This document shows positions 30,914-39,802 of a stretch of DNA of 43,760 nucleotides, piece after piece. The DNA is taken from IMG/VR virus record IMGVR_UViG_3300028857_000012, positions 1 to 43,760 of that record; one strand, given 5' to 3'. This DNA is from a virus. Positions within the stretch are counted from its first letter, which is position 1, and every line of letters starts with the position of its first letter. The notes under the pieces are model-generated. The model worked only from the letters and a program-made list of their open reading frames with translations, was not told the DNA's origin and made no database searches. The position numbers and the translations under genes were made by a program.

Positions 30914-32461
30914 TTATCCTTTGTACGGCTTCTTCATCTTAAACATGAACGCCGTGCCGTATAAGAACACCATATTTTTTGTCGTATCATTTGTTTCTCC
31001 GTCTATGTCTATACTTACGCGAACTACTTTTCTGTTTATCTTAAAGAATTTGGTTACGGTATCTATCCAGTCCCACCTAGCAACGTCCCACTCACCGTAG
31101 TCCCATACAAGGCTCTCGTCTGCGGACATATCTTCCATTACGATATTTGTGTCTTCATAGTCCGTGTGAACGGTTACGTCTATTGTTGTGTCCTCTACAA
31201 CACCCTGATTAAGAGTAAGCCACCCGGCCTTTATCTTCTTATTATGAATAGGGGAACCTAAATCGTAAGCTTTTGTAGATAAATGGAAAACCATATTAGA
31301 TCCCATGTCGCCATATTTAGAGTCATCAAATTTCCAAAATACAGGTGTTGTTGCATTAGCATAGTACACGGTTCCATCAGAACTGGGTAATGTGTCCCGG
31401 AATGCTATTCCTTGATACTCTGTCCAAGGCAAGCGCTTCATATCAACGTCTGCGTGGCAAACCATCACCATGTTGTTTATCGTCATATCCTGACCTACAA
31501 CGCCTGTCTCTGAGCAGTAGGATATGTAATATTTACCGTCTGTATACACCGCGCAAGCAGTGCTTTCATAAGCGTTTGTTGCCTTATGCAATTTCTTGAA
31601 CTTATCATCTACGGATATAGACACCTTTGATGTAGATATAGACCCTGAATATGTGCCTGTCATGGCATATACTCCGTCCTCTCCTAAATAGAATAGCATT
31701 ACCCCTACATTTTTTATAGTTCTTTCAGCCGAAGTTCCTGTATGCACGTTTAATTTTACAAACCTAACATCCGTAGCGATACTGTACCCAAACCAAGCCC
31801 ACACTCCTCTAGCCTTAAATACCAGCAGTGCCTCGTTGAACTCTCTCAGTCCTGTTATACAGTCTCCATCATCAGAGGCCGCTTGCACCATGAACTGGCC
31901 GGACTTGAAGTACGTAGGGTCTCCTACTTGGCTATAATACAATGTATTTGGAGCCGCCGGATTTCCGGAACAGAATATTCTGTCTGCCCGTGCCTCGATG
32001 TACTTGCAAGACTTTATTGTGGAGAGCATACTATCGCCTTGCGCATTTGTTATCTCCGTAATAGTGGTTCCGTCATATGTATAATATGACCCCTTTATCA
32101 TAAGGTACATCTTGTTGTTATACACTGTAGTAGACATAGTATACCCGGCGGAAGCCAGTATTGGGGTTGCTGATGCCCTATTGTATAAGGCATTTCCTGC
32201 AAGAACAACCTGCACTAAAGTTCCCGATACTGTGGCGAACTCTGCTGTACGATCTATTTTTACACCTGAAAGTCCTGCTGTAGCTACCCACGCGACTGTA
32301 GAAGTTCCAACTCTAGTCTTTATAGATCCACGCACTCTTACATCAAAATTAATAAGCCTCCTGAGCTCGTCATCAGAAAGATTATCCGGAGCGGCGGAAG
32401 AATTCTGCCCTCCTAGCCACTCATAATATGCTTTGAACTCCAGCGCATTTTTCGTAGTCAT
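30914..32461 (-). CDS. P22 gp10-like tail hub / DNA stabilisation protein, 515 aa
   Basis: A beta-rich protein with repeated short strands (LSGVKIDRTAEFATVSGTLVQVVLAGNALYNR, GDPTYFKSGQFMVQAASDDGDCITGLREFNEALLVFKARGVWAWFG) typical of the beta-propeller tail-hub proteins of podoviruses (P22 gp10 and relatives). It lies between adaptor and tail fibre, the expected place. It probably closes the portal channel after packaging. It begins one base inside the stop of the adaptor gene (TAATG). Confidence 0.75.
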   Translation of the reverse strand: MTTKNALEFKAYYEWLGGQNSSAAPDNLSDDELRRLINFDVRVRGSIKTRVGTSTVAWVATAGLSGVKIDRTAEFATVSGTLVQVVLAGNALYNRASATPILASAGYTMSTTVYNNKMYLMIKGSYYTYDGTTITEITNAQGDSMLSTIKSCKYIEARADRIFCSGNPAAPNTLYYSQVGDPTYFKSGQFMVQAASDDGDCITGLREFNEALLVFKARGVWAWFGYSIATDVRFVKLNVHTGTSAERTIKNVGVMLFYLGEDGVYAMTGTYSGSISTSKVSISVDDKFKKLHKATNAYESTACAVYTDGKYYISYCSETGVVGQDMTINNMVMVCHADVDMKRLPWTEYQGIAFRDTLPSSDGTVYYANATTPVFWKFDDSKYGDMGSNMVFHLSTKAYDLGSPIHNKKIKAGWLTLNQGVVEDTTIDVTVHTDYEDTNIVMEDMSADESLVWDYGEWDVARWDWIDTVTKFFKINRKVVRVSIDIDGETNDTTKNMVFLYGTAFMFKMKKPYKG

Positions 32462-33027
32462 TACCTAACCACTCCCCATTGACCGGTCTTTGCCGGCTTC
32501 CTGTGCTTATTCATAGATTGTACTGCGGCTTTTGCCTTCTCGTACTGGTCACTGAATACGTTGAATCTCTCCGTCTCGTCCTCAAGCATCATAGCTTGCG
32601 CTCCAGCAAAGTATATCAGCGCTCTGTTGCATCCAGCAGGAATATCCACCTCGGCGCTAGAGTCTAGGGTCGTAAGATATGCTGGCCTGCGGTAGAATGT
32701 GCATGTTATGGTTGTGGATACATCATTCTGTTTGTACAATTTTGTTCCGCGTAATTTATATCCTATGCTGTCGTCGTCTCCCGGCTCAAGCATTGGAATG
32801 TCTTTGTTGGTTCCGTCTACTCGTATCATAGAAAGGTATGTTTCGGGAATCGTGAATATCCCTGATCCCTCCGTGTCCTCATTTATCGTAGCGATGTCAT
32901 CTAAATACAGGTAAGGAGACAGGTCATCGAGACAATTATTGAACCAGTCTACCCACTGCACATTATCGTATGTTTCATCAGTGAGGGACGTCGCTTCTGT
33001 TATTAATTGTGTGAGTGTCTTGCTCAT
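32461..33027 (-). CDS. Head-tail adaptor protein, 188 aa
   Basis: The N-terminal helix LTQLITEATSLTDETYDNVQWVDWFNNCLDDLSPYLYL, a beta-rich centre (IFTIPETYLSMIRVDG, CTFYRRPAYLT) and a C-terminal helical segment (CNRALIYFAGAQAMMLEDETERFNVFSDQYEKAKAAVQ) match the gp4/gp11-type adaptor fold used by P22- and T7-like phages. It docks under the portal ring and joins it to the tail hub. It lies between capsid and hub genes. Confidence 0.75.
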   Translation of the reverse strand: MSKTLTQLITEATSLTDETYDNVQWVDWFNNCLDDLSPYLYLDDIATINEDTEGSGIFTIPETYLSMIRVDGTNKDIPMLEPGDDDSIGYKLRGTKLYKQNDVSTTITCTFYRRPAYLTTLDSSAEVDIPAGCNRALIYFAGAQAMMLEDETERFNVFSDQYEKAKAAVQSMNKHRKPAKTGQWGVVR

Positions 33028-33051
33028 ATCTGACTCCTTTTCATAGAAAGT

Positions 33052-33074
33052 AGGGAGGGGTATAGCCCCTCCCT
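33052..33074 (-). terminator. Hairpin downstream of the capsid gene (partial terminator)
   Basis: A 9-bp stem AGGGAGGGG/CCCCTCCCT (33052-33060 with 33066-33074) sits 10 bases after the capsid stop on the - strand. It is followed by only a short pyrimidine stretch, so it should reduce, not block, transcription of tail genes, and may protect capsid mRNA. Confidence 0.6.
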
Positions 33075-33084
33075 CGTTGTGTTA

Positions 33085-34236
33085 CTATGCGGTGATCGTG
33101 AAGATTCCATGTTTCAGCGGAAGTCTAAGTTCTACGCCCGCCTCTGTGATGTACATGTCCCTGATACCGTCTTCGTCCGGAAGCTGTACATTAGTCATCA
33201 TCTTCGTGTCTCTTCCTGCAAGAGGTCTGTAGTACAGATCTTCCATCGAAAGTGCCACGAGTTTCCCGGTGTAGCCTTGGACGAGGAGCGGGTGAAGAAC
33301 GAGGTTCAACACGCCGAACGGTGTCATGTACTTGGTGATGTTTACTCCGAATGTGGAGTCCTTGTCGCTCTGAATCAACTGCACCTTTGTGCTTGCCAGT
33401 CCGGCGAACCACGAAAGGATATTAGGAGAGCAGAGGCAAGTTCTTTCTGATCCACCATAGGTGAACAGGGATTCGCAGAATGTCAGCAAGTCCTTTTCTA
33501 CAACCGCGCCGGTTGCCTTTGACACATTGTTCGCGTTGGACGCAAGAGTGGTCATAACACCTTCGGTTGTTGTTACAGGCTGTGCCCCGGATACGTTGTT
33601 GGTTTTTGCACCAAACAGGAACGCATATTCCATGTTCTTCGCATGGCGGATACCGGCATCCTTACGGAGTCTAGCAAGTTCTTTCGGGCCATACAGCTTG
33701 GTGGCATCAAGGGTATTGGTGACCGAAAAAGCCGTTTTGAAGATCTGTGTGTAGTTGTAAGCGGGGGTAACTCCGAGAATCTTCTCTGCGGGAGCACCGG
33801 AACCCTGCATAGCAGAATTACCAATGAGCAGAATCTTATCTCCGGAACCTACTGCGGTACCTGTACCTGCATTCTCAAGTCCACGTGAGACTGTGAGTGT
33901 GTCGGTAGAGATCGAGGAAACCTTCATTACTTCGCCTGTGGTGACGTCTTTGATGATGTCATCGGCGGAGAAGTTGACCCCGGTACCTGTGGTTACTGCG
34001 ATTGAGGTGGCTGTCGATGCGGCTGTGGCAGTCGTAAGTGTCCATCTCACCTCTGTGTTGTTGTCCATCCACTCGTACTTTGGATGTGCGCAGGACTGCG
34101 TATTGAGCCTTTTGGTAAGAACGGTGAGCGGTGTTGCACTCGGTTGCAGATATGCGATTGTCTCGGACATATCTACGACGATGCGTTTTGCCTCTATGTT
34201 GGCGTTGCCAACGGCGGTTGCTGTTATTGCGGCCAT
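33085..34236 (-). CDS. Major capsid protein (DUF5309/SU10-like)
   Basis: 383 aa. The start AKRIVVDMSETIAYLQPSATPLTVLTKRLNT...KYEWMDN and later NMEYAFLFGAKTNN fit the DUF5309 (phage SU10-type) major capsid family, a HK97-fold group. It follows the scaffold gene at 17 bases, with an AGAGGAGG ribosome binding site, and ends at a strong hairpin. The Ala/Thr-rich insertion near residues 70-90 may be the E-loop or an inserted domain. Expected to be the most abundant virion protein. Confidence 0.85.
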   Translation of the reverse strand: MAAITATAVGNANIEAKRIVVDMSETIAYLQPSATPLTVLTKRLNTQSCAHPKYEWMDNNTEVRWTLTTATAASTATSIAVTTGTGVNFSADDIIKDVTTGEVMKVSSISTDTLTVSRGLENAGTGTAVGSGDKILLIGNSAMQGSGAPAEKILGVTPAYNYTQIFKTAFSVTNTLDATKLYGPKELARLRKDAGIRHAKNMEYAFLFGAKTNNVSGAQPVTTTEGVMTTLASNANNVSKATGAVVEKDLLTFCESLFTYGGSERTCLCSPNILSWFAGLASTKVQLIQSDKDSTFGVNITKYMTPFGVLNLVLHPLLVQGYTGKLVALSMEDLYYRPLAGRDTKMMTNVQLPDEDGIRDMYITEAGVELRLPLKHGIFTITA

Positions 34237-34252
34237 GAGTATTACCTCCTCT

Positions 34253-35038
34253 TTACTTATCGAAGATGGATGTTCTGCTCACTGCCCCTAGAATTGAATC
34301 GCGAATCGCATCAGCCGCCTGTACGGAGGCATTCTGTGATTGTGACTTGGTAATCGGAGTATTGTCTGTCGCGGCTACTTTTTGCGCAGTTGTCCGTCTT
34401 GCGGCCTGCGCGGCGGCGATTGACCTTGCTTCGCTTTCCCTTTCAATGGTCTCGGCTCTAGCAAGCCTGTAGGCTTTTTCGATCCCGTTCTCCATTGCGA
34501 AAAATTCGGGAGTTGTCTCTAGCGTTTCAATAAAGGCAGGGGCTACATCACTAAAATCTTTATATTTTTCGGACAGTGCTTGTACCTCTGATTGAATGCG
34601 CAAGTCTTCTTGTTGCTGTTGGAGTGGCTCAAGTAACGACTGAACACCTGTCTCGATCTGCTGAGCTATATACCTCTCTAGGTCGTTTGGTGCTTTTGGA
34701 TTTGCTACCGGCTCTGCGACTGTAGGTTCTCCTTCGGGAAATTTCTCGGCAAGGCGTTTCTTATACGCCGCCGCTTCCATTGCTTTTTGTGTTGCAAATT
34801 TACGAAGTTCTTTGTACTCTTTTGCAGGGATAACATAATCCTCGTCCTCCTCATTGCCAATCGCACCTTGTCCCGAACCATCGTCTACGTCTTCCTCAGG
34901 GTCTGCCTCTTCGGTAGTTTGTCCTTCCGGCTCCGTATTTGTTTCCGGTTCCTCTTGGGGGATGCTTGCCTCAGGTGCGTCATCGACTTGGCCGGAAAAT
35001 TCCGGGGTCAACGCGGCATCTATGTCAGCTTGTTCCAT
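34253..35038 (-). CDS. Scaffolding protein, 261 aa
   Basis: The start is set at the ATG with AAGGAGGAATTGAA before it (start codon 35036-35038), 19 codons inside the longer frame. Residues 10-80 are highly acidic and Pro/Glu-rich (DDAPEASIPQEEPETNTEPEGQTTEEADPEEDVDD). The remainder is helical (coiled coil, LEPLQQQQEDLRIQSEVQALSEKY) with a basic C-terminal segment. This is the usual look of phage scaffolds. It lies directly upstream of the capsid gene. It should drive procapsid assembly and then leave. Confidence 0.82.
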   Translation of the reverse strand: MEQADIDAALTPEFSGQVDDAPEASIPQEEPETNTEPEGQTTEEADPEEDVDDGSGQGAIGNEEDEDYVIPAKEYKELRKFATQKAMEAAAYKKRLAEKFPEGEPTVAEPVANPKAPNDLERYIAQQIETGVQSLLEPLQQQQEDLRIQSEVQALSEKYKDFSDVAPAFIETLETTPEFFAMENGIEKAYRLARAETIERESEARSIAAAQAARRTTAQKVAATDNTPITKSQSQNASVQAADAIRDSILGAVSRTSIFDK

Positions 35039-35295
35039 TTCAATTCCTCCTTGCTCATTTCTGTTGCGGCCAATATTTCTATTATCAGCTTGCAACGTGC
35101 TCGATTTGATATGATCTTGTCAATGTCCATGCTAGCGTCTGTTACGAGGGCACGCGCGCTTGCGGCGTACTTATCTTTCACAATCCCTAGCCATATTGCG
35201 AAACCCTCTGTATTGCGCATCTCCGCTAACGCGACGCTGTGCAAACTTGAGGTGGCAATATCTTCATCATACGAGTCTTGTTCTCCCATAATCAT
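35020..35295 (-). CDS. Hypothetical virion-module protein, 91 aa
   Basis: A helical protein with two possible ATG starts two codons apart (35295, 35289) behind AGGGGG. The last six codons overlap the scaffold start region. It sits between portal and scaffold, where podoviruses often encode a small head-associated protein. No family recognised. A TATCTATCTGTAGT stretch just upstream (35326-35339) resembles the operator at 39343-39352, but this is weak. Confidence 0.6.
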   Translation of the reverse strand: MIMGEQDSYDEDIATSSLHSVALAEMRNTEGFAIWLGIVKDKYAASARALVTDASMDIDKIISNRARCKLIIEILAATEMSKEELKWNKLT

Positions 35296-35345
35296 ACCCC
35301 CTTAATTTGACAATTACAACTAAAATATCTATCTGTAGTGGTTGG

Positions 35346-37142
35346 TTACTTAGGTTGCTCTAAACCTAGTCCCATTCCGCCTACACCGCCAGTTTGCGGA
35401 TAAATACCTCCTGGTTCTGCTACACCTGACGGAGTTTCTGCCTGCTCGGCATTCGGATCTACCGTGGTACCCGTGTCTACTGGAACGTCCGGTGTAATCA
35501 GCTCGTCGATGTTCTTGAAGTCGAACTCTTTGAATATGTCTCTCATGAGCTCCTTCATGTTTACACCCTCTATATTAGAAGAGGTGCTGAGCAACTGAAT
35601 GAGCTGTGTCTGCCTGAGTTCCTTGTTCACCGCGGCCTCTATTGCGGTTCCAACGGCTACGATGTCAAACTCTGCGTCAATGTCAGCTAGGCTTATTTGC
35701 TGTGCTGTAGCATCGCCTCCATCCTGCGTAACACGAATCCACGTCCCGTCGTCTAAGAACTGCTTGTTTAGCTCTGCGAGTTGTCTTCCAACGTCGGCCA
35801 TCGGGTCTTCTTCCATCATCATGATCTGCAATTTGAATCGCTCAGAACTTGCGCTTGTTAGCAGGTTTGCTACTGTTGCTGTCTCTTTACGAGAGCCTTC
35901 CTGCCCTCTGTCATAGTTATGGATTCCGGACGTAACATCCATGTCCTCCTTGATGATCTCCTCTTCTTTGTAGGCGGAACCTGTGACGTCCTGCGTAATC
36001 AGCTCTTTTATGTCATTATTTATGTCGTCAACCTCAACGTATCCGTTCGGCCTAGATACCAGCTGCTTAGGATCTACGCTTGCATTCCTGTTTACTAGGT
36101 ACATCCTGTTCAATGCAAGACTTACATTGTCGATTCTCTGACTTCTAGTGGTGTTAAGCTCTGCCTGCAAGTCGGTAAGCGCAGCAATAGGAGGCTTACC
36201 AAACCACTCGTTAGGCATAGGAATCAGCGTCCATTTTGTGAATGGTTTCTTGTGATGGTAGTACGGATTCTCAATGCACTGGATCACTGTCGTTTTGTTG
36301 GCAATCAGCACTTTGTAGTCATCTGTCCAGTATTCCCAAATCCTTACCCCGTTCTTCATGTTGGCAGGGTTCTTTTGTAACAACGTAAGGCGGTCTCTCA
36401 GCTCCCCGTCCTGCTGATCTTCTGTGGAAAGTTTAGACGTATTACGGTACCCCTTCTCGGAGGTGAGCTCGTGTTTCTCTTTCCAATACTCATGGCCAAC
36501 AAAAGGAGAACTGTCGATATCCGTATAGGCAGGGTCGAACCGGAACGACTCAAGCGGTATATTCTTGATTTCCGGGGCGTCATACAGAACTTTTGGCTCT
36601 ACTACAATGTCCTGCCCTTTCGTCTTCTGCGGAGTACCGTCTCCCAACTCCACAGTCTGCTCGACATCATTCTTCCGTCTAGTCACGTTCTTTGTCTCAT
36701 AGCGCCACCCCTGTTTGGAGATTGCTGTTCCATACAGGCAGGCGGTCTTGAAGATCTCGTAGAATCTAGTCGCCGCCCTCATGTATTGGCGCATCTGAAA
36801 ATCAACGAGGGAGGTCATGTTCTTACCCTTTTGCTCGTCCGATCCTCCTTGTGGCATATAGGATATGAACGGCCTAGAGTCTAATATAGACCCTATCAAT
36901 TTAGGAATAGACGTCTCCACGATATTATAGATGTAAGGAATAAACAGATTAGCCCCGTTCGGCCTCTTCTCTTCGTCGGTGAACTGGCAGTTGTACAGCC
37001 GATAGAACTCTTGAAAAAGATCAAAGTACGGGTTGCAGAACGATACGGAACGGTTCCAGTCCTCCGTAACGACCTGCAAAATGTAATCGTCGGTCTGCCC
37101 TTTAAAGTCTCTAGGGTTATCCGGAATTTTAGGTCTTGCCAT
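35346..37142 (-). CDS. Portal protein, 598 aa
   Basis: P22-like portal features: N-terminal FKGQTDDYILQVVTEDWNRSV, the hydrophobic LFIPYIYNIVETSIPKLIGSILDSRPFISYMP segment, and the central region with FTKWTLIPMPNEWFGKPPIAALTDLQAELNTTRSQRIDN, typical of portal stem and clip. The C-terminus is Pro/Gly-rich. It forms the 12-mer ring at the DNA entry vertex. It lies just after the large terminase gene, and AAAGGAGG precedes the ATG. Confidence 0.9.
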   Translation of the reverse strand: MARPKIPDNPRDFKGQTDDYILQVVTEDWNRSVSFCNPYFDLFQEFYRLYNCQFTDEEKRPNGANLFIPYIYNIVETSIPKLIGSILDSRPFISYMPQGGSDEQKGKNMTSLVDFQMRQYMRAATRFYEIFKTACLYGTAISKQGWRYETKNVTRRKNDVEQTVELGDGTPQKTKGQDIVVEPKVLYDAPEIKNIPLESFRFDPAYTDIDSSPFVGHEYWKEKHELTSEKGYRNTSKLSTEDQQDGELRDRLTLLQKNPANMKNGVRIWEYWTDDYKVLIANKTTVIQCIENPYYHHKKPFTKWTLIPMPNEWFGKPPIAALTDLQAELNTTRSQRIDNVSLALNRMYLVNRNASVDPKQLVSRPNGYVEVDDINNDIKELITQDVTGSAYKEEEIIKEDMDVTSGIHNYDRGQEGSRKETATVANLLTSASSERFKLQIMMMEEDPMADVGRQLAELNKQFLDDGTWIRVTQDGGDATAQQISLADIDAEFDIVAVGTAIEAAVNKELRQTQLIQLLSTSSNIEGVNMKELMRDIFKEFDFKNIDELITPDVPVDTGTTVDPNAEQAETPSGVAEPGGIYPQTGGVGGMGLGLEQPK

Positions 37143-37154
37143 AGCATACCTCCT

Positions 37155-38678
37155 TTAATAGTTTGTTTTGCTGTTTCCAGCCTTATAGATGTACTCCATC
37201 CTAGAGCGTAGGCTTGGGAGTGGTTTTAATAGTTGCTCTACATAGGCAAGGGCATCGACAGTATCATCGTGCTCTGAGAATGGAAACTCAGTAAGTTCTC
37301 TTCTCAAGTCTGTGTGGTATCTGTGTATGAAAATATCATCATTCTCCCACGCAGGCTGTAGCATCCTAGCACGGCGTATCTTGTCCTTGTCTGCCTTTAG
37401 TTCCACAATGTTCAGATATTTGTTTCTCCTTCGCATCTCGTCTTTCATTGCATAGATAAGCATCTTTTGGAATGCCACGGTCTCTATTCCAACTTTACGA
37501 AGGTTCGTCGCGCTCTCTGCTACTGCGAATATCCTGTCTATCAATTGGTAGGGGGTTAAGTGCTCTCTTACATAATCAAGCACATACCGTCTCTTCGCTT
37601 TGTCCATCCCAACTGTCATGATGACTGAATAGTCTGCCTTTTCATTCTGCGAGATAGCAGGATCGACAGTGATGTAGGTGTCTGTGATAATCTGTGGGGT
37701 AGCCAAATCCTCAATGTAATTCAGGTGCTCCTTTCCAAACATAGCATCATCAGGGCTTACCGGGTCTAGCATATACTGGCAGGAGTAGATGTAGCTTCCT
37801 TGATCTGCGCGCATTTCCGCTAGGAACTCCCTAGTAAGTCGCGCCGGGAAGTACAACTCTTCCTTGTCGTTGATCGCCGGACGTACCAATGTATCCAGCG
37901 TCTTTGTTTCTATTAGATGCCCGTAAAGGTCGGCCATGTGGTACCGAGTCCCAATTACGAGAAGAAGACCACCTCCGATCTCCAATAAGGATAGGGAGTA
38001 TTTGTAATGCTCCTCGACTTTAATGAGTTGCGCATCTGTCGCCACGTTCCTTTCTGACACAACGTCATCCATCAATATCACGTCCATGTGCATTCCGGTT
38101 CTAGCATTATCTACCCCGGAGCAGAATATTGACGGCTCTTTGAGTCCTACCGCTGTTCTATGTTTCAGGATTACTTGGTCTTCCACAAATCCGCCTGAGA
38201 GGCGTTTGTTTGGCTCTAACAGGTACTCTCCTTTCTCGTTCACGCAGATCATCCGCATCATCTCGTTGTTGTCTATCAAGTCCTTGACTCCGGCGAGATA
38301 CAGTTTCGCGTTGCCCAGTGTTTCCGAGTCAAGCATAATGCGCAGGTTTTGATTGTGCCACAGTATCCACGGCACGAATGCCTGTGCTACGGATGACTTA
38401 AATGTGTTTCTTGGAAGCATCATCAGCTTCTTTAGTGTTCCATCTAACCCTCTAACGTAGTCTGTTTGCGGGGGCACGATGTCGGATATACCAAGAATAT
38501 TCGACTTATCGAGACCCAGCGTAATAAATTCGCAGAGTTCTCTGTGCGGATCTTCCTCCATCAGAGTCTTTCCTGCTACGAATTTGGCAAACACATAGAA
38601 GTCCCTGTACGCCGCGCGGCGGAGAAGCTCGATCTGCGCTGTCTTACTTTGTTCCGTTGTCCGTAATCTGCTCGACAT
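37155..38678 (-). CDS. terL: Terminase large subunit (ATPase and nuclease)
   Basis: 507 aa. A deviant Walker A, LPRNTFKSS (88-96, K94), Walker B ILMDDVV (201-207), and a RNase H-like nuclease domain with D339 (YITVDPAIS), IETVAFQ and the terminal HDDTVDALAYVEQLL. It powers DNA packaging and cuts the concatemer. The start overlaps the small subunit gene by 35 bases and has AAGGAGA upstream. Confidence 0.93.
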   Translation of the reverse strand: MSSRLRTTEQSKTAQIELLRRAAYRDFYVFAKFVAGKTLMEEDPHRELCEFITLGLDKSNILGISDIVPPQTDYVRGLDGTLKKLMMLPRNTFKSSVAQAFVPWILWHNQNLRIMLDSETLGNAKLYLAGVKDLIDNNEMMRMICVNEKGEYLLEPNKRLSGGFVEDQVILKHRTAVGLKEPSIFCSGVDNARTGMHMDVILMDDVVSERNVATDAQLIKVEEHYKYSLSLLEIGGGLLLVIGTRYHMADLYGHLIETKTLDTLVRPAINDKEELYFPARLTREFLAEMRADQGSYIYSCQYMLDPVSPDDAMFGKEHLNYIEDLATPQIITDTYITVDPAISQNEKADYSVIMTVGMDKAKRRYVLDYVREHLTPYQLIDRIFAVAESATNLRKVGIETVAFQKMLIYAMKDEMRRRNKYLNIVELKADKDKIRRARMLQPAWENDDIFIHRYHTDLRRELTEFPFSEHDDTVDALAYVEQLLKPLPSLRSRMEYIYKAGNSKTNY

Positions 38679-39285
38679 CTAAGTCTCCTTCCGGCAATAA
38701 CTTGTTGCTACGGAGTATCTCCTGCAACTGGTCGTCTGTGAAGTTCTGCATGTTGTTGTTCTGCGTAGTAAGTTCAATCTTCTGCGTCGCTGTGAGTCCG
38801 GTTCTGTTCAACACTTCCACGGCGGCAGATAGCCTTACCTTGTCCACCCTGCTGTTCATACACTCTGTAAGCGTTTTTACGGCCTTTATCGTGGATACCT
38901 CTATCATCTGCCTAGACAACTTTAGCACTTCCTGCATTACAGAGTCTTTCGCCGCCTTAAACGCCGCAGAGTTCCGAATTTTCTGAATATCCATTTTGTC
39001 TAGACCCAGTTTATTCGCCATGGCGCTCAAACTGTAACCTTGGATATCGCAGTAGATGACCCCCATCACATTTCCCAGCCCGGTAAGCCCCGTCTCTTCG
39101 GCAACATCTTCTTTCAGGAAATCCATGTCTTCGCGTGACAGCATGATGAAGTCCCCCATGTTGGCGTACTCTTCATCCCCCGATAACAGGTCGTGCAATG
39201 CCGAACGTTGCTTTATCTTGGCGTCTTTCACGTTCCTCACGATAGACTTTTTCTCGGTATTTTCTACTATTTCCACTTCTTCCAT
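38644..39285 (-). CDS. terS: Terminase small subunit-like protein, 213 aa
   Basis: The start is moved to ATG 39285 (MEEVEIVENTEKK), behind TAAGGAGG. The preceding 21 codons of the longer frame lie in the promoter region. Helix-turn-helix-like segment GYSLSAMANKLGLDKMDIQKIRNS (about 100-123) would bind the packaging site; the C-terminal half is helical (oligomerisation). First gene of the late operon, driven by the promoter at 39308-39335. Identification is by position plus the HTH. Confidence 0.75.
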   Translation of the reverse strand: MEEVEIVENTEKKSIVRNVKDAKIKQRSALHDLLSGDEEYANMGDFIMLSREDMDFLKEDVAEETGLTGLGNVMGVIYCDIQGYSLSAMANKLGLDKMDIQKIRNSAAFKAAKDSVMQEVLKLSRQMIEVSTIKAVKTLTECMNSRVDKVRLSAAVEVLNRTGLTATQKIELTTQNNNMQNFTDDQLQEILRSNKLLPEGDLDVEQITDNGTK

Positions 39286-39307
39286 TATAAAGCACCTCCT
39301 TACATTA

Positions 39308-39335
39308 ATTTTACTACAGATGGTACATTTTACAA
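39308..39335 (-). promoter_or_regulatory. Candidate late promoter (leftward)
   Basis: Read on the - strand: TTGTAA at 39335-39330, 16-bp spacer, TAAAAT at 39313-39308 (4/6 and 5/6 matches). It lies just upstream of the small terminase gene and would start the whole virion operon. The operator arm 39316-39325 fills its spacer. Confidence 0.55.
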
Positions 39336-39352
39336 GAATTATTACCATCTGT
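39316..39352. promoter_or_regulatory. Inverted operator between divergent promoters
   Basis: ACAGATGGTA (39316-39325) and TACCATCTGT (39343-39352) are perfect inverted arms separated by 17 bases. One arm is inside the spacer of the leftward promoter and the other overlaps the -35 of the rightward one, so a dimeric protein could control both. The product of 39396-39722 (RHH-like) or of 39803-40117 (XRE) is the likely binder. Confidence 0.65.
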
Positions 39353-39371
39353 GGTACAATTATGCTATAAT
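39342..39371 (+). promoter_or_regulatory. Rightward promoter for the regulator gene
   Basis: TTACCA (39342-39347, 4/6), 18-bp spacer, perfect TATAAT (39366-39371). The transcript would begin close to the AGAGGTG ribosome binding site of the gene at 39396. Confidence 0.65.
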
Positions 39372-39395
39372 AATGTCAAAAAGAGGTGCATTATT

Positions 39396-39722
39396 ATGAA
39401 TAGAAGTACTGCGGCGGCGATTGACCGCGAAGGTTGGGCATCAATCAGCGTGAAAGTGCCGCCTCAAATGGCGAAAGAATACGCAAAAGCCATGATCGAT
39501 GCAGACTGCAACAAGACACAGCCAATACTGTCATTCATCAACAGCGTGATACTAGGAGAAATTTCCGTAGAGATACGCGGCTCGGCGGCACGAACTGATG
39601 ATAGGCGCAGGCACTACATCATGGATGACACCGGAGTGTTTGATGATTTTCGAGTACGGCTGAAACTTCCGGGAGGGCAACTCATAAATCCACTACCCAT
39701 TCCAAATAAATTTCTGAAATAA
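39396..39722 (+). CDS. Ribbon-helix-helix-like regulator, 108 aa
   Basis: The start is set at ATG 39396, since the longer frame begins inside the promoter. Residues about 13-53 (WASISVKVPPQMAKEYAKAMIDADCNKTQPILSFINSVILGE) fit strand-helix-helix of an RHH/Arc-like DNA-binding fold. The C-terminal half is charged (RGSAARTDDRRRHYIMDD) and unknown. It lies directly beside the inverted operator and could be an autoregulator switching early/late transcription. Confidence 0.6.
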   Translation: MNRSTAAAIDREGWASISVKVPPQMAKEYAKAMIDADCNKTQPILSFINSVILGEISVEIRGSAARTDDRRRHYIMDDTGVFDDFRVRLKLPGGQLINPLPIPNKFLK

Positions 39723-39734
39723 TTTAATTAATAC

Positions 39735-39763
39735 TTGACATTTAGTAACCTCCGGTTTATGAT
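39735..39763 (+). promoter_or_regulatory. Promoter of the XRE-primase operon
   Basis: TTGACA (39735-39740), 17-bp spacer, TATGAT (39758-39763): 6/6 and 5/6 matches. It is 39 bp upstream of the ATG at 39803. Confidence 0.8.
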
Positions 39764-39802
39764 GAATTTACAACAAAAAATCATTTACAGGAGGTTTTTA
39801 AT

